Under the pieces are notes generated by a model. The model was not told where the DNA came from, ran no database searches, and saw only the letters and a list, made by a program, of their open reading frames with translations. Shown here in pieces: positions 1 through 8,249 of a stretch of 64,000 nt of DNA. The translations under genes and the position numbers were made by a program. Source of the DNA: Chitinophagaceae bacterium LGM1 (GTDB lineage: Bacteria > Bacteroidota > Bacteroidia > Chitinophagales > Chitinophagaceae); NCBI GenBank assembly GCA_018604165.1, contig CP075895.1, positions 2,475,001-2,539,000 on the forward strand, written 5' to 3'. The first letter of the stretch is position 1. Every line of letters starts with the position of its first letter.

Positions 1-363
1 ACCTGTGCTGTTGCTTCCTACTTTCAGGCCTAATACACCACTTACAGGCATTACAGGAGCAGGAGATACAGAACCGGTATAAGTAAAGTTGGCGTTGTTG
101 GTACGAACTGTTACACCGAAACGGCGGTTTGAACGTACACGCAGTTCCTGATTTGCAGAGGTAACACCGTTTGCATAATCGTTTACAGTATTGAAAGCCA
201 GGTTTACAGCTGCACCAGTTGCAGAACCAGACCCTGTGAATGTCAATTCGATTGCGTTGCTCAGATTCAGGTTAACTGTTTGCGTAGCAGTAGAAGATGG
301 AGACTGTGCTTTTGCAGCAAAACCAGTGATACCCAGAGCGATGATTGCGATTACTTTTTTCAT
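1..363 (-). CDS. Secreted protein of unknown function, N-terminal part (runs off the left edge)
   Basis: An open frame runs from an ATG at 363 down to base 1 without a stop, so only the first 121 residues are seen. It begins with a clear Sec signal peptide (MKKVIAIIALGITGFAAKAQ) with cleavage expected after AKAQ. The mature part is rich in Asn, Ser, Thr and Val, with alternating hydrophobic residues as in an all-beta adhesin or pilin-like fold. It has no Cys and no enzyme motif that I recognise. A promoter lies 50-85 bases upstream and the leader is the A-rich type usual in Bacteroidota. I am confident that it is a real gene; its function is unknown. Confidence 0.8.
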   Translation of the reverse strand, partial: MKKVIAIIALGITGFAAKAQSPSSTATQTVNLNLSNAIELTFTGSGSATGAAVNLAFNTVNDYANGVTSANQELRVRSNRRFGVTVRTNNANFTYTGSVSPAPVMPVSGVLGLKVGSNSTG

Positions 364-415
364 TGTTGTTTGTTTTTGTTTGTTTAAAAATTTGTTTTTG
401 TTGTTGTTTATGATG

Positions 416-448
416 CAAATATGGGGGCATCGCTACCCGATGGTCAAA
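416..448 (-). promoter_or_regulatory. Bacteroidota-type promoter for the partial secreted protein
   Basis: On the minus strand TTTG (448-445) is followed after 21 bases by CATATTTG (423-416), one mismatch from the TAnnTTTG -7 consensus. The start codon at 363 lies about 45 bases past the expected transcription start. Confidence 0.55.
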
Positions 449-525
449 TTTTCGGGCTTTGTTAACTGCTGATTTGCAAGCGGTTAACAACCAATTAACA
501 ACTGAAAATCAACAAGTTAGGAAAT

Positions 526-573
526 AAAAAAGCCCCGCGGGGCAGCATGGTAGCGGCTTTGAGGGGCTTTTTT
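526..573. terminator. Bidirectional terminator-like hairpin
   Basis: AAAAAAGCCCC (526-536) and GGGGCTTTTTT (563-573) are perfect reverse complements, and the loop carries a smaller palindrome (GCCCCGCGGGGC, 532-543). The T-run on both strands fits a two-way terminator, although the only gene close by starts at 363 on the minus strand. Confidence 0.6.
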
Positions 574-920
574 CAACAATGAAAAATCAACAACAAATTT
601 TCATTTCACAACTGCCTGCTAATCATGCGTTAACGTTTAGTTTCAGGCAATAAGCTTCGGCGTTGATAATGTAAATATACTATCACCTATTGCCCATAAC
701 GTTTAAAACACAGCCGCTTAACACCAGCTTAACAGGCTGAAACCCGCTACTGTAGATACTTTCAAGCGTATTGTGCTGATTATCAATACACTTAATGAGA
801 TAAGAAATCGCTCAATTATAAAACCCTGAAAACATAATGACGAGATGGATATACCTCTTTACAACGGTTTATACATATAATATTATGCACATCAATATAA
901 TACCTCATCAATACACAAAC
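574..920. other. Intergenic stretch without a recognised gene
   Basis: AT-rich sequence with stops in all frames. I see no RNA gene, no long open frame and no clear consensus promoter in it. Confidence 0.5.
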
Positions 921-941
921 GCCCCTGCAATTAGCAAGGGC
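921..941 (-). terminator. Probable terminator of asnS
   Basis: Read on the minus strand, GCCCTTGC and GCAGGGGC pair with one G-U wobble around a TAATT loop. It lies about 25 bases after the asnS stop. The following T-run is weak. Confidence 0.45.
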
Positions 942-964
942 GTATATTATATAAACAAGTTCAA

Positions 965-2398
965 TTAAAACTCCGCATTCTTCGGTGTGCGCGGGAAAGG
1001 TATCACGTCGCGGATGTTGGTCATACCTGTTACAAACAATACAAGGCGCTCAAAACCTAAGCCAAAACCTGCATGTGGCACTGTACCAAAGCGGCGGGTA
1101 TCCAGATACCAATACAATTCTTCGTGTGGTATGTGCATCTCGGTCATGCGCTGTTCTAATTTCTCAAGGCGTTCTTCTCTTTGAGAGCCACCCACTATCT
1201 CGCCAATACCCGGTGCCAATATATCCATAGCGGCTACTGTTTTACCATCATCATTCTGGCGCATGTAGAACGCCTTAATGTCTTTCGGGTAGTTAGTAAC
1301 GATAACGGGTTTCTTAAAATGTTTTTCAACTAAGTAGCGTTCATGCTCGCTTTGCATATCTATACCCCAGTTCACCTCATACTGAAACTTCTTCTTTTTA
1401 TAAGCGGGCGAATCTAAGAGTATGTTGATGGCTTCTGTATATGTAATACGTTCAAACTGGTTATTGAGTACAAATTCCAGTTTTTCTATCAAAGCCATTT
1501 CGCTACGCTCGTTCTGTGGCTTCTGTTTTTCTTCGTCTTGCAAGCGTTGTTGCAAAAACTCAAGGTCTTCGCGGTTGTTATCTAATGCAAACCTGATAAC
1601 GTACTTAATGAAATCCTCCGCCAAGTCCATATTATCATTAAGGTCGTTGAAGGCCACTTCAGGTTCTATCATCCAGAACTCTGCCAGATGGCGTGCTGTA
1701 TTACTGTTCTCTGCACGGAAGGTAGGACCGAAAGTATATACCTCACCATAAGCCATTGCCCCCAGCTCTGCTTCCAATTGTCCGCTTACCGTTAGGTTCG
1801 TGGCTCGCCCAAAAAAGTCTTCTTTAAAATCTATTGTGCCATCCTCGTTGCGTGGTGCGCCATCAAATGGCAATGTCGTAACTCTGAACATTTCACCAGC
1901 ACCCTCTGCATCACTCGCCGTTACTATCGGCGTGTGCATATACACAAAGCCCTTGTCGTTAAAAAACTTGTGGATGGCATAAGCCAACGTATGGCGCACA
2001 CGAAACACAGCACCGAATGTATTGGTACGAAAACGCAAGTGTGCTTTCTCGCGCAGGTATTCAAGGCTTGGTTTATTTTTCAGTTGCAGTGGGTATTCGT
2101 TAGGGTCGCACTCACCAAGTATCTCGATGGTTTCGGCCATCAGGTCAAACTTCTGCCCTTTACCTTGTGATAGTACTATCTTACCCGTTACAGAGATAGA
2201 TGCGCTTTCGTTTATCTTGCTGAGTATGGTTTCGTCAAACTTGCCGAGCTCTGCTACAACCTGCAGGCTCTTCATGCAGCTACCATCGTTGAGGGCTATA
2301 AACTGGTTGTTGCGAAATGAGCGCACCCAACCTTTTACGTTTACATTGTAATCAGCCTTATCGCTCTGTAAAATATCTTTAATCTTCGTACGGGACAT
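965..2398 (-). CDS. asnS: Asparaginyl-tRNA synthetase
   Basis: A class II aminoacyl-tRNA synthetase of 477 residues that charges tRNA(Asn) with asparagine in the cytoplasm. The N-terminal OB-fold anticodon-binding domain (about 15-110) starts with [11 protein letters not shown]. Class II motif 2 is seen as [19 protein letters not shown] around 225-245, and motif 3 as [15 protein letters not shown] near the C-terminus, followed by [11 protein letters not shown], typical of AsnRS. The length is normal for the family. It is the last gene of a minus-strand run ureohydrolase, TSUP permease, asnS, with only 6 bases between it and the permease, so the three are probably co-transcribed although their functions are unrelated. 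Confidence 0.97.
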   Translation of the reverse strand: MSRTKIKDILQSDKADYNVNVKGWVRSFRNNQFIALNDGSCMKSLQVVAELGKFDETILSKINESASISVTGKIVLSQGKGQKFDLMAETIEILGECDPNEYPLQLKNKPSLEYLREKAHLRFRTNTFGAVFRVRHTLAYAIHKFFNDKGFVYMHTPIVTASDAEGAGEMFRVTTLPFDGAPRNEDGTIDFKEDFFGRATNLTVSGQLEAELGAMAYGEVYTFGPTFRAENSNTARHLAEFWMIEPEVAFNDLNDNMDLAEDFIKYVIRFALDNNREDLEFLQQRLQDEEKQKPQNERSEMALIEKLEFVLNNQFERITYTEAINILLDSPAYKKKKFQYEVNWGIDMQSEHERYLVEKHFKKPVIVTNYPKDIKAFYMRQNDDGKTVAAMDILAPGIGEIVGGSQREERLEKLEQRMTEMHIPHEELYWYLDTRRFGTVPHAGFGLGFERLVLFVTGMTNIRDVIPFPRTPKNAEF

Positions 2399-2404
2399 AT
2401 ATCT

Positions 2405-2785
2405 TTATTTATCAAAAAACAGGTATTTCACTGCTATTATTATCATGAATATCGCGAATATCTTTTTTACCACGCCTACCTCAAGCCCCAATGCCAACTT
2501 ACTGCCAAAGAAGCCACCCACTACAAATGTAATGGCGAGTATCCCGGCAATACGCCAATCTGTTTGCCCTGCTTTGTAATAATTGTAAGCACCTGCAAAC
2601 GCTACTGGTAGTGATAGCAACAATAACGATGTGCCTTGTGCCATCTTCTGGTTCAGCCCGAATATCAGTACCAATGCGGGTACTATGATTACACCGCCGC
2701 CTATACCTACAAGGCTACTCATCATGCCTGCCAGTACACCTACCAGCATCAGCAACAATATTGTTGTAAGGCTCATTTTTTTCAT
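2405..2785 (-). CDS. TSUP-family membrane permease (TauE/SafE-like), half-size
   Basis: A 126-residue membrane protein with about four hydrophobic segments. The N-terminal signature GMMSSLVGIGGGVIIVPAL is that of the TauE/SafE (TSUP) family, whose members move sulfite, organosulfonates or related anions. Usual members have about 250 residues and two repeats, so this is a half-length, single-repeat form that may work as a dimer. I chose the ATG at 2785 because GGGAAAG lies just upstream and the longer frame (to 2845) would overlap the ureohydrolase gene. Substrate unknown. Confidence 0.8.
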   Translation of the reverse strand: MKKMSLTTILLLMLVGVLAGMMSSLVGIGGGVIIVPALVLIFGLNQKMAQGTSLLLLSLPVAFAGAYNYYKAGQTDWRIAGILAITFVVGGFFGSKLALGLEVGVVKKIFAIFMIIIAVKYLFFDK

Positions 2786-2817
2786 TTTATACTTTCCCGA
2801 AAGCTGTAATATACAAA

Positions 2818-3867
2818 CTACTGGCCGCCTACCATAAAATTGCACATCTTATACAACACACGCGCACCCACTATGCTGTCTATACCATCCTGGCTATGCT
2901 CCCCGCACGATACCTCATTCAGGTCGAAGCCGATAACTTCTTTACCACTCTGGTGCAGCAGTTTGAAGAGATAAAAGATATGATCCATCTCAAAACCACC
3001 CGGCACAGGCGTACCCGTATTAGGGCATAGCTTGGGGTCCAGCCCGTCTATATCAAAGCTGATGTACACTTTATCGGGCAGTTCGCTGATGATGTTCTGG
3101 CAAATCTGTTTCCAGGTAGCACCTTCAAATTGTTGTTCTTTAATGTCTTTATCAAAATAAGTAGCAATGCGGTCTGGGTTTTGGCGGATGATGAGTAGTT
3201 CCTCATCGCAATAATCGCGGATGCCCACCTGCACCAATTTCTTCATCTGTGGCACTTCTTTCAGCACATTGTACATGATAGAAGCGTGTGAGTATGTAAA
3301 GCCCTCAAAAGCCTCGCGCAAGTCTGCATGGGCATCTATCTGCAATATCCCGAAATCACTATGCACTTTTCCTAACGACCTGATGAAGCCTAACGGTGTG
3401 CTGTGGTCGCCACCTATCAATCCTACTTTTTTACCTTCTTTCAGCAAGCGACCTGTCATTTCCTCTACCCAATCAATCATCAGGTGGCTGCCTGCATTTA
3501 CTTCGTCTAATTTTTCAGATAGCTGCTCGTTTTCTGCCACCACGCCACCATCTACCAAGTGAGATATGATGAGCTCTGCACACTGGCGCAGAAAGTCGCT
3601 TTTCTTTTTGATGACCTTATCTACAGGCAGCATATAAAAGCCTTTCTTCCAGCCGTCCATCACATCGGGGTCGTACAAATCTACCTGCATAGACGAGTCG
3701 AAAATATGCTCCGGCCCGCGCGATGTACCATTACGGTACGAAACAGTTACTTCCCAGGGTACAGGCAGCAATACCAGTTGCGCATCTTCTTCCTTGAAAG
3801 GCAACCCGAAGATGTTGTTCGATTTAAGTCCTACGGAGTTGGGGTCAAACTGCGAAAGGTCAGTCAT
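2818..3867 (-). CDS. Ureohydrolase-family protein (arginase/agmatinase/formimidoylglutamase fold)
   Basis: A 349-residue cytoplasmic enzyme of the binuclear-manganese ureohydrolase family. The metal ligands are in place: GGDHS at 152-156, DAHAD at 178-182 and DIDGLDP at 272-278. The family hydrolyses guanidino compounds such as arginine, agmatine or formimidoylglutamate. An insert at about 100-135 makes it longer than a typical agmatinase (about 300 residues). No polyamine or histidine-degradation gene lies nearby to settle the substrate. It is the first gene of a probable operon with the TSUP permease and asnS; a -7 promoter element lies at 3891-3898. Confidence 0.88.
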   Translation of the reverse strand: MTDLSQFDPNSVGLKSNNIFGLPFKEEDAQLVLLPVPWEVTVSYRNGTSRGPEHIFDSSMQVDLYDPDVMDGWKKGFYMLPVDKVIKKKSDFLRQCAELIISHLVDGGVVAENEQLSEKLDEVNAGSHLMIDWVEEMTGRLLKEGKKVGLIGGDHSTPLGFIRSLGKVHSDFGILQIDAHADLREAFEGFTYSHASIMYNVLKEVPQMKKLVQVGIRDYCDEELLIIRQNPDRIATYFDKDIKEQQFEGATWKQICQNIISELPDKVYISFDIDGLDPKLCPNTGTPVPGGFEMDHIFYLFKLLHQSGKEVIGFDLNEVSCGEHSQDGIDSIVGARVLYKMCNFMVGGQ

Positions 3868-3890
3868 TGTCTTTGTTTTAATTTGAGGCG

Positions 3891-3898
3891 CAAAATTA
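3891..3898 (-). promoter_or_regulatory. -7 element for the ureohydrolase operon
   Basis: TAATTTTG on the minus strand matches TAnnTTTG and ends 23 bases before the start codon at 3867. A TTTG at 3917-3914 is only 15 bases away, so the -33 part is uncertain. Confidence 0.5.
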
Positions 3899-4000
3899 GG
3901 GTTTATATCATATCAAACCATATCTTTCTTACATATATTAAGGTAGCTTCTATAAATAGCTAATCTTTATCTATAAAAACGTTTTTAGTTCATTTAGGCT

Positions 4001-4008
4001 TAACTTTG
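4001..4008 (+). promoter_or_regulatory. -7 element for ccmE
   Basis: TAACTTTG matches TAnnTTTG and lies 40 bases before the chosen ATG at 4049. No convincing -33 element is seen. Confidence 0.5.
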
Positions 4009-4048
4009 CCTAGCCTGCAAAACAGGTTTGATACAAAGACAGGATTTT

Positions 4049-4444
4049 ATGAAGAGGACGCACATCATTCTGCTTATTCTGGTAGCCGCAGCGGTTACTA
4101 TTATCGTTAGCATGTTTGGCGATTTCAGCACGTACGAAACCTTTGCTTCTGCAGCTAAAGAGCCGGGCAAGCAATACCATGTTATCGGTTTTCTGGACAA
4201 TAGCAAACCTTTTGTTTACAACCCGGAAGTTGACCCCAACCATTGCACATTTTACGTAAAAGACAAAGCTGGCAATCTGAATAAAGTAATATTCAATGGG
4301 GCAAAACCTACGGATATTGAAAAATCGGAACAAATAGTAATGACAGGCAGTATGCAGGGCGATGCTTTTCGTTGCCACAAAATACAAATGAAATGCCCGT
4401 CGAAATACCAAAACGACCAGGTAGCGATAGGAAATGCGAGTTAA
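4049..4444 (+). CDS. ccmE: Cytochrome c maturation heme chaperone CcmE, CxxxY type
   Basis: A 131-residue protein with one N-terminal membrane anchor (about 6-22) and a periplasmic OB-fold-like domain, as in CcmE, which holds heme covalently and passes it to the CcmF heme lyase. Instead of the usual His in HxxxY, this protein has Cys116-Pro-Ser-Lys-Tyr120, the CxxxY variant known from some archaea and sulfate reducers. The ATG at 4049 has an AGGA ribosome site; a TTG at 4028 in the same frame is less likely. ccmF follows after about 100 bases on the same strand, which supports the assignment. Confidence 0.85.
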   Translation: MKRTHIILLILVAAAVTIIVSMFGDFSTYETFASAAKEPGKQYHVIGFLDNSKPFVYNPEVDPNHCTFYVKDKAGNLNKVIFNGAKPTDIEKSEQIVMTGSMQGDAFRCHKIQMKCPSKYQNDQVAIGNAS

Positions 4445-4545
4445 ATAATGACTAAATGGCTGAATTGCGCAATGGCTCAATTTTGCTTTTTACTTTTTAA
4501 TTTTTGATTTAATTGGAACAAGTACAATTCATAGGAGAACATCTC

Positions 4546-6999
4546 ATGCCGGGGAAACTCGGCCATTTTTTTGCAATACTCTCTTTCGTTATGGCACTGT
4601 TCAGCGCGTTTACTTACTGGCGCGCGGCAGCTACCGAAAACAAAAATGCAGATAGCAGCCGTAGCTGGCAGTTGCTGGGGCGCAATGGTTTTATATTGCA
4701 TGTAGCAGGTATGGCAGGGGTGTTCATTACCTTATTCTATATTATCCAGAACCACCTGTTCGAGTATCACTACGCCTGGCGCCACTCCGATTTATCTCTT
4801 TCTCCTAAATACCTGCTATCCTGTTTTTGGGAAGGGCAGGAAGGTAGTTTCCTCTTATGGTCTATCTGGCATTGTGTATTGGGGCTGATAGTGATGTTTA
4901 CGGCTAAAGGTTTGGAAAGCCGTGTGATGACGGTTATATCCATCGTACAGGTAGCACTGGCAAGTATGTTGCTGGGCTTCTATCTAGGCCCGGACATCAA
5001 AATAGGCAGCGACCCTTTTATCCTGTTGCGCGTAATGATGCAAGAAGCTCCTATCTTCTCTCAACCCAATTATTTAGACTTTGTAAAAGACGGTAACGGG
5101 CTGAATGTATTACTCCAAAACTACTGGATGGTGATACACCCCCCTATCCTATTCCTCGGCTTCGCTTCCACGCTCATACCTTTTGCTTATACAATAGCAG
5201 CTTTGTGGAAAGGTGATTACAAACAATGGCTGAAACCAGCACAGGTATGGTCTTTGTTTGCTGGTGGCATATTGGGTACAGGCATTATGATGGGTGGCGC
5301 ATGGGCTTACGAGTCACTTACATTTGGTGGCTACTGGGCTTGGGACCCTGTAGAAAATGCATCGCTGGTACCATGGTTGCTGTTAGTGGCTGGTTTGCAT
5401 ACGCTCATTGTATTCAAAGCTACAGGGCGTTCTATTATCATCACCATCATCCTCATGTGCCTGATGTACCTGTTTGTATGGTACTCTACTTTCCTTACAC
5501 GCACTGGCGTATTGGGCGATACGTCCGTACACGCGTTTACAGACGAGGGCAAAGCACTTTACTGGCATCTGTTATTCGTATTGGGTTCGCTGATGCTACT
5601 GGCACTCTTGCTCATCATTGCTCGTTGGAAATCCTTTCCACGTGTTAAAACAGAAGAAGCCGTCAATAGCCGCGAGTTTTGGATGTTCATTGGTTCATTC
5701 ATCCTACTGCTCAGTGCTATTCAAATCAGCATCACTACTTCTATACCTGTTTGGTCGCCATTGGCAAAAGCCATCACAGGCAAAGACGTAGCACCACCTA
5801 CCGATGTGGTAAAACACTACAACGATATACAAGTATGGGTAGCTATCATCATTACACTACTCACTGCCACTATATTATATCTACGCTTCAAAACCAGCGA
5901 TAACAAAACCGTGCTGAAACGCCTCGGCATCACAGCAGGTATTGCTGCAGTGTTATCAGCCATCATGGCTTACACACAACGCATTGGCGATGCACGTTAC
6001 ATTGTGTTGCTGTTCGGCAGCAGTTTCACCATCGTTGGTATGATATACTATGCCATCAAAGTACAGAAAGGCCAATTGAAAAAACTCGGTGCGGCATCTA
6101 CGCACCTCGGCTTTGGCATCTTCATACTCGGCGTACTCTTTTCTTCTTACAACAAAGAAGTAATGTCTATCAATACCATGGGCGTTATGATGGACTTTGG
6201 TAAAAAGAACGCATCCGAAAATGCCCGTGAGAGCATGGAAAATGTACTGCTCTATAAAAACACACCCGTTGTGATGGGTGAATATACCGCTACTTTCAAA
6301 GGAGATTCTACATCTCCAGACGACCCGCGTGTGTTTTATAAAGTAGCGTATGAACGCCGCGATACCACTACCAATAAGGTAACAGAATCTTTCACGCTTT
6401 ACCCCGATGCTTTCATCAACCCCAAAGGGCAAGAAGAAAACAGCATGAGTCCCAACCCCGACTCTAAACATTACCTGACGCGCGACATCTTCACCTACGT
6501 TACCAAAGCCTACGACCCCAACGCAAAAACGGACGATACCTCTCAGTACAAAACACACAAAGTACACGAGGGCGATACCGTATTTACCAATGAGGGTTAC
6601 CTGATTTATGCAGGGCTGAATACCAACCTGCCTGCCAATGTGTACGATAAGCAACCCAATGATATTGCCGTGCAGGCAGTATTGATGGCTTATGATATGA
6701 AAGGCCCTGTTGATACCCTCTACCCGCTCTACTACATCCGCGACCAGTATGCTTACCAGCTGGATGATACATTACAGGCAAGCAACCTCTACGCACGCAT
6801 CGGCAACATCATCCCCGATGAGAAAGCCATAGAGTTGAAAATAAAACAACCTGAGAAAGAAGACGACTACATTGTTATGAAAGCCCTGATATTTCCATAC
6901 ATCAACCTGGTATGGCTGGGCGTTATCATTATGGCACTCGGTTTCTTCCTCGCTATGCTCAACAGAATAACGAAGAAAGAAAAAGCGGTAGCGGCGTAA
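4546..6999 (+). CDS. ccmF: Cytochrome c heme lyase subunit CcmF (CcmF/CcsA family)
   Basis: An 817-residue polytopic membrane protein that ligates heme to apocytochrome c on the periplasmic side. It carries the WWD-type heme-handling domain (GGYWAWDPVENASLVPWL, about 261-278), the upstream signature FWEGQEGSFLLW (94-105), and candidate heme-ligand histidines in VIHPP (H198) and AGLHT (H284/285). A large soluble region at about 530-780 between the last membrane segments makes it longer than many CcmF proteins (about 640). I chose the ATG at 4546 because AGGAGA lies 7 bases upstream; a TTG at 4513 is in frame. A strong hairpin (7016-7042) ends the unit. Confidence 0.93.
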   Translation: MPGKLGHFFAILSFVMALFSAFTYWRAAATENKNADSSRSWQLLGRNGFILHVAGMAGVFITLFYIIQNHLFEYHYAWRHSDLSLSPKYLLSCFWEGQEGSFLLWSIWHCVLGLIVMFTAKGLESRVMTVISIVQVALASMLLGFYLGPDIKIGSDPFILLRVMMQEAPIFSQPNYLDFVKDGNGLNVLLQNYWMVIHPPILFLGFASTLIPFAYTIAALWKGDYKQWLKPAQVWSLFAGGILGTGIMMGGAWAYESLTFGGYWAWDPVENASLVPWLLLVAGLHTLIVFKATGRSIIITIILMCLMYLFVWYSTFLTRTGVLGDTSVHAFTDEGKALYWHLLFVLGSLMLLALLLIIARWKSFPRVKTEEAVNSREFWMFIGSFILLLSAIQISITTSIPVWSPLAKAITGKDVAPPTDVVKHYNDIQVWVAIIITLLTATILYLRFKTSDNKTVLKRLGITAGIAAVLSAIMAYTQRIGDARYIVLLFGSSFTIVGMIYYAIKVQKGQLKKLGAASTHLGFGIFILGVLFSSYNKEVMSINTMGVMMDFGKKNASENARESMENVLLYKNTPVVMGEYTATFKGDSTSPDDPRVFYKVAYERRDTTTNKVTESFTLYPDAFINPKGQEENSMSPNPDSKHYLTRDIFTYVTKAYDPNAKTDDTSQYKTHKVHEGDTVFTNEGYLIYAGLNTNLPANVYDKQPNDIAVQAVLMAYDMKGPVDTLYPLYYIRDQYAYQLDDTLQASNLYARIGNIIPDEKAIELKIKQPEKEDDYIVMKALIFPYINLVWLGVIIMALGFFLAMLNRITKKEKAVAA

Positions 7000-7015
7000 T
7001 TAACAATTTTATGAC

Positions 7016-7042
7016 AATAGCAAGCTCACATAGCTTGCTATT
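7016..7042 (+). terminator. Terminator after ccmF
   Basis: AATAGCAAGCT and AGCTTGCTATT form a perfect 11-bp stem with a CACAT loop, 16 bases after the ccmF stop, followed by TTATG. Confidence 0.65.
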
Positions 7043-7103
7043 TATGCGTCAGTTTATTTGTTTTGTATATCATTGCATTACTTCACACCCTAAAAAAGTA
7101 CGC

Positions 7104-7733
7104 ATGCAACGTTTACGGCATACCCTCTTTACGGCAATCATGGTAATGATTGCCTTTATAACCGTTACCTACACTGCTTGCAAAAAAGGTGATTGCGTGG
7201 ATATGGTTTGTCTTAATGGCGGTATATGCGATCATGGTAAATGCAGTTGCCCTACAGGCTATCAGGGTTCTCGCTGCGAAGAAATCATTGTTAATGTGAG
7301 TACGCCACCCACTACCCAAATAGATCCCTGCAAAAATATTTTCTGCAAAAACGGGGGTGTGTGCAAAAGCGGTATTTGCCAATGCCCAACAGGTTATTAT
7401 GGTACTTATTGCGAAAAAGCACTGAACAGTATATTTTTTGGCACCTTCAATGGAAATGAAACCTGTACATCAGGAGAAGAAAAATATGCATTGACCTTTA
7501 CACCCACATCACCGGCATCGCCTACTACCATGCTTTTAAGCAACCTATATAATGACAACTACACTGCCAACTGCAATATGTTAAACGCAACTGACTTTTC
7601 TTTTAGTGGCTCGTCTACTAACGGTACTGAGTATACCGGCACAGGAAGTCTCAATAACAATGTCCTTACTGTCAATTATACCATAATGAATGGGAGCACT
7701 AGTAACACCTGTACATTTATTGGCAGTAGATAA
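7104..7733 (+). CDS. Lipoprotein with two EGF-like domains
   Basis: A 209-residue envelope protein. A hydrophobic N-terminus ends in TYTAC (Cys26), a plausible lipobox. Two EGF-like modules follow (about 31-58 and 73-100), each with the pattern C-x4-C-NGG-x-C-x4-C-x-C-PxGYxGxxCE. The rest (about 105-209) is a Thr/Asn/Ser-rich beta domain with three or four Cys. The role is unknown, probably protein or carbohydrate contact at the cell surface. I chose the ATG at 7104; the frame is open further upstream into ccmF, but the signal sequence starts here. Confidence 0.75.
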   Translation: MQRLRHTLFTAIMVMIAFITVTYTACKKGDCVDMVCLNGGICDHGKCSCPTGYQGSRCEEIIVNVSTPPTTQIDPCKNIFCKNGGVCKSGICQCPTGYYGTYCEKALNSIFFGTFNGNETCTSGEEKYALTFTPTSPASPTTMLLSNLYNDNYTANCNMLNATDFSFSGSSTNGTEYTGTGSLNNNVLTVNYTIMNGSTSNTCTFIGSR

Positions 7734-7805
7734 CGTAGAGATTATTACTTTGCCTTTATTATATGCTTACTGAATGTATTTTTACATCAGTGATACTGCA
7801 TCTGT

Positions 7806-8249
7806 ATGATTGACATAGATTTTTCCGGTGCTATACTGAAACTGCGCAAAGAGGAAGGCAAAACACAAGTGTACGATATAGTACGCCGTAAGTGGATAGT
7901 CCTTACCCCTGAAGAACATGTAAGGCAATACATGCTGCATTATCTCATCAATAGTTTACAATACCCTGCATCGCTCATTGCGGTTGAAAAACAGGTGAAA
8001 CTGGGCAACCTCTCCAAACGCTTTGACGTTGTAGTATATGACCGAACGCATAACCCCTGGCTACTTGCAGAGTGCAAAGCCCCCGAAATAGATATTGATA
8101 GCATTACATTGAACCAGCTACTGCAATACCATAATAGCCTGCAATGCAGGTACTGGTTGCTTTGCAATGGCAGAGAGATTTTTTGCGCAGACGCTGCTGA
8201 CGCGACCAACATCAAATGGTTAGAAGCCCTGCCTGCCTATAATGGCTGA
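7806..8249 (+). CDS. Stand-alone HsdR N-terminal-like nuclease-fold protein
   Basis: A 147-residue protein resembling the N-terminal PD-(D/E)xK domain of type I restriction R subunits (HSDR_N_2 type). The nuclease-fold residues are visible: E61 in VEKQ, D74 in RFDVVVYD, and E89-x-K91 in AECKAPE. No helicase, HsdM or HsdS partner is present, so it is not a restriction system as it stands. The protein is common as a single domain in Bacteroidota and its role is unknown. Its last 30 bases overlap the 3' end of the convergent S41 peptidase gene. Confidence 0.75.
   Translation: MIDIDFSGAILKLRKEEGKTQVYDIVRRKWIVLTPEEHVRQYMLHYLINSLQYPASLIAVEKQVKLGNLSKRFDVVVYDRTHNPWLLAECKAPEIDIDSITLNQLLQYHNSLQCRYWLLCNGREIFCADAADATNIKWLEALPAYNG

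Noticed and set aside
574-920. A small RNA or tRNA gene in the first intergenic region.
   Set aside because: No cloverleaf, TTCGAATC-type loop or strong hairpin could be found by eye.
3559-3963. A 134-residue open frame on the plus strand across the start of the ureohydrolase gene.
   Set aside because: It is a shadow of the minus-strand enzyme, has no homology that I can see, and has an unlikely amino acid mix.
5956-6654. A 232-residue frame antisense to ccmF.
   Set aside because: It mirrors the codon pattern of ccmF; no promoter or ribosome site and no recognisable motif.
7806-8249. A type I restriction-modification system.
   Set aside because: Only a single HsdR-N-like domain is present; no helicase, methylase or specificity gene lies near it.
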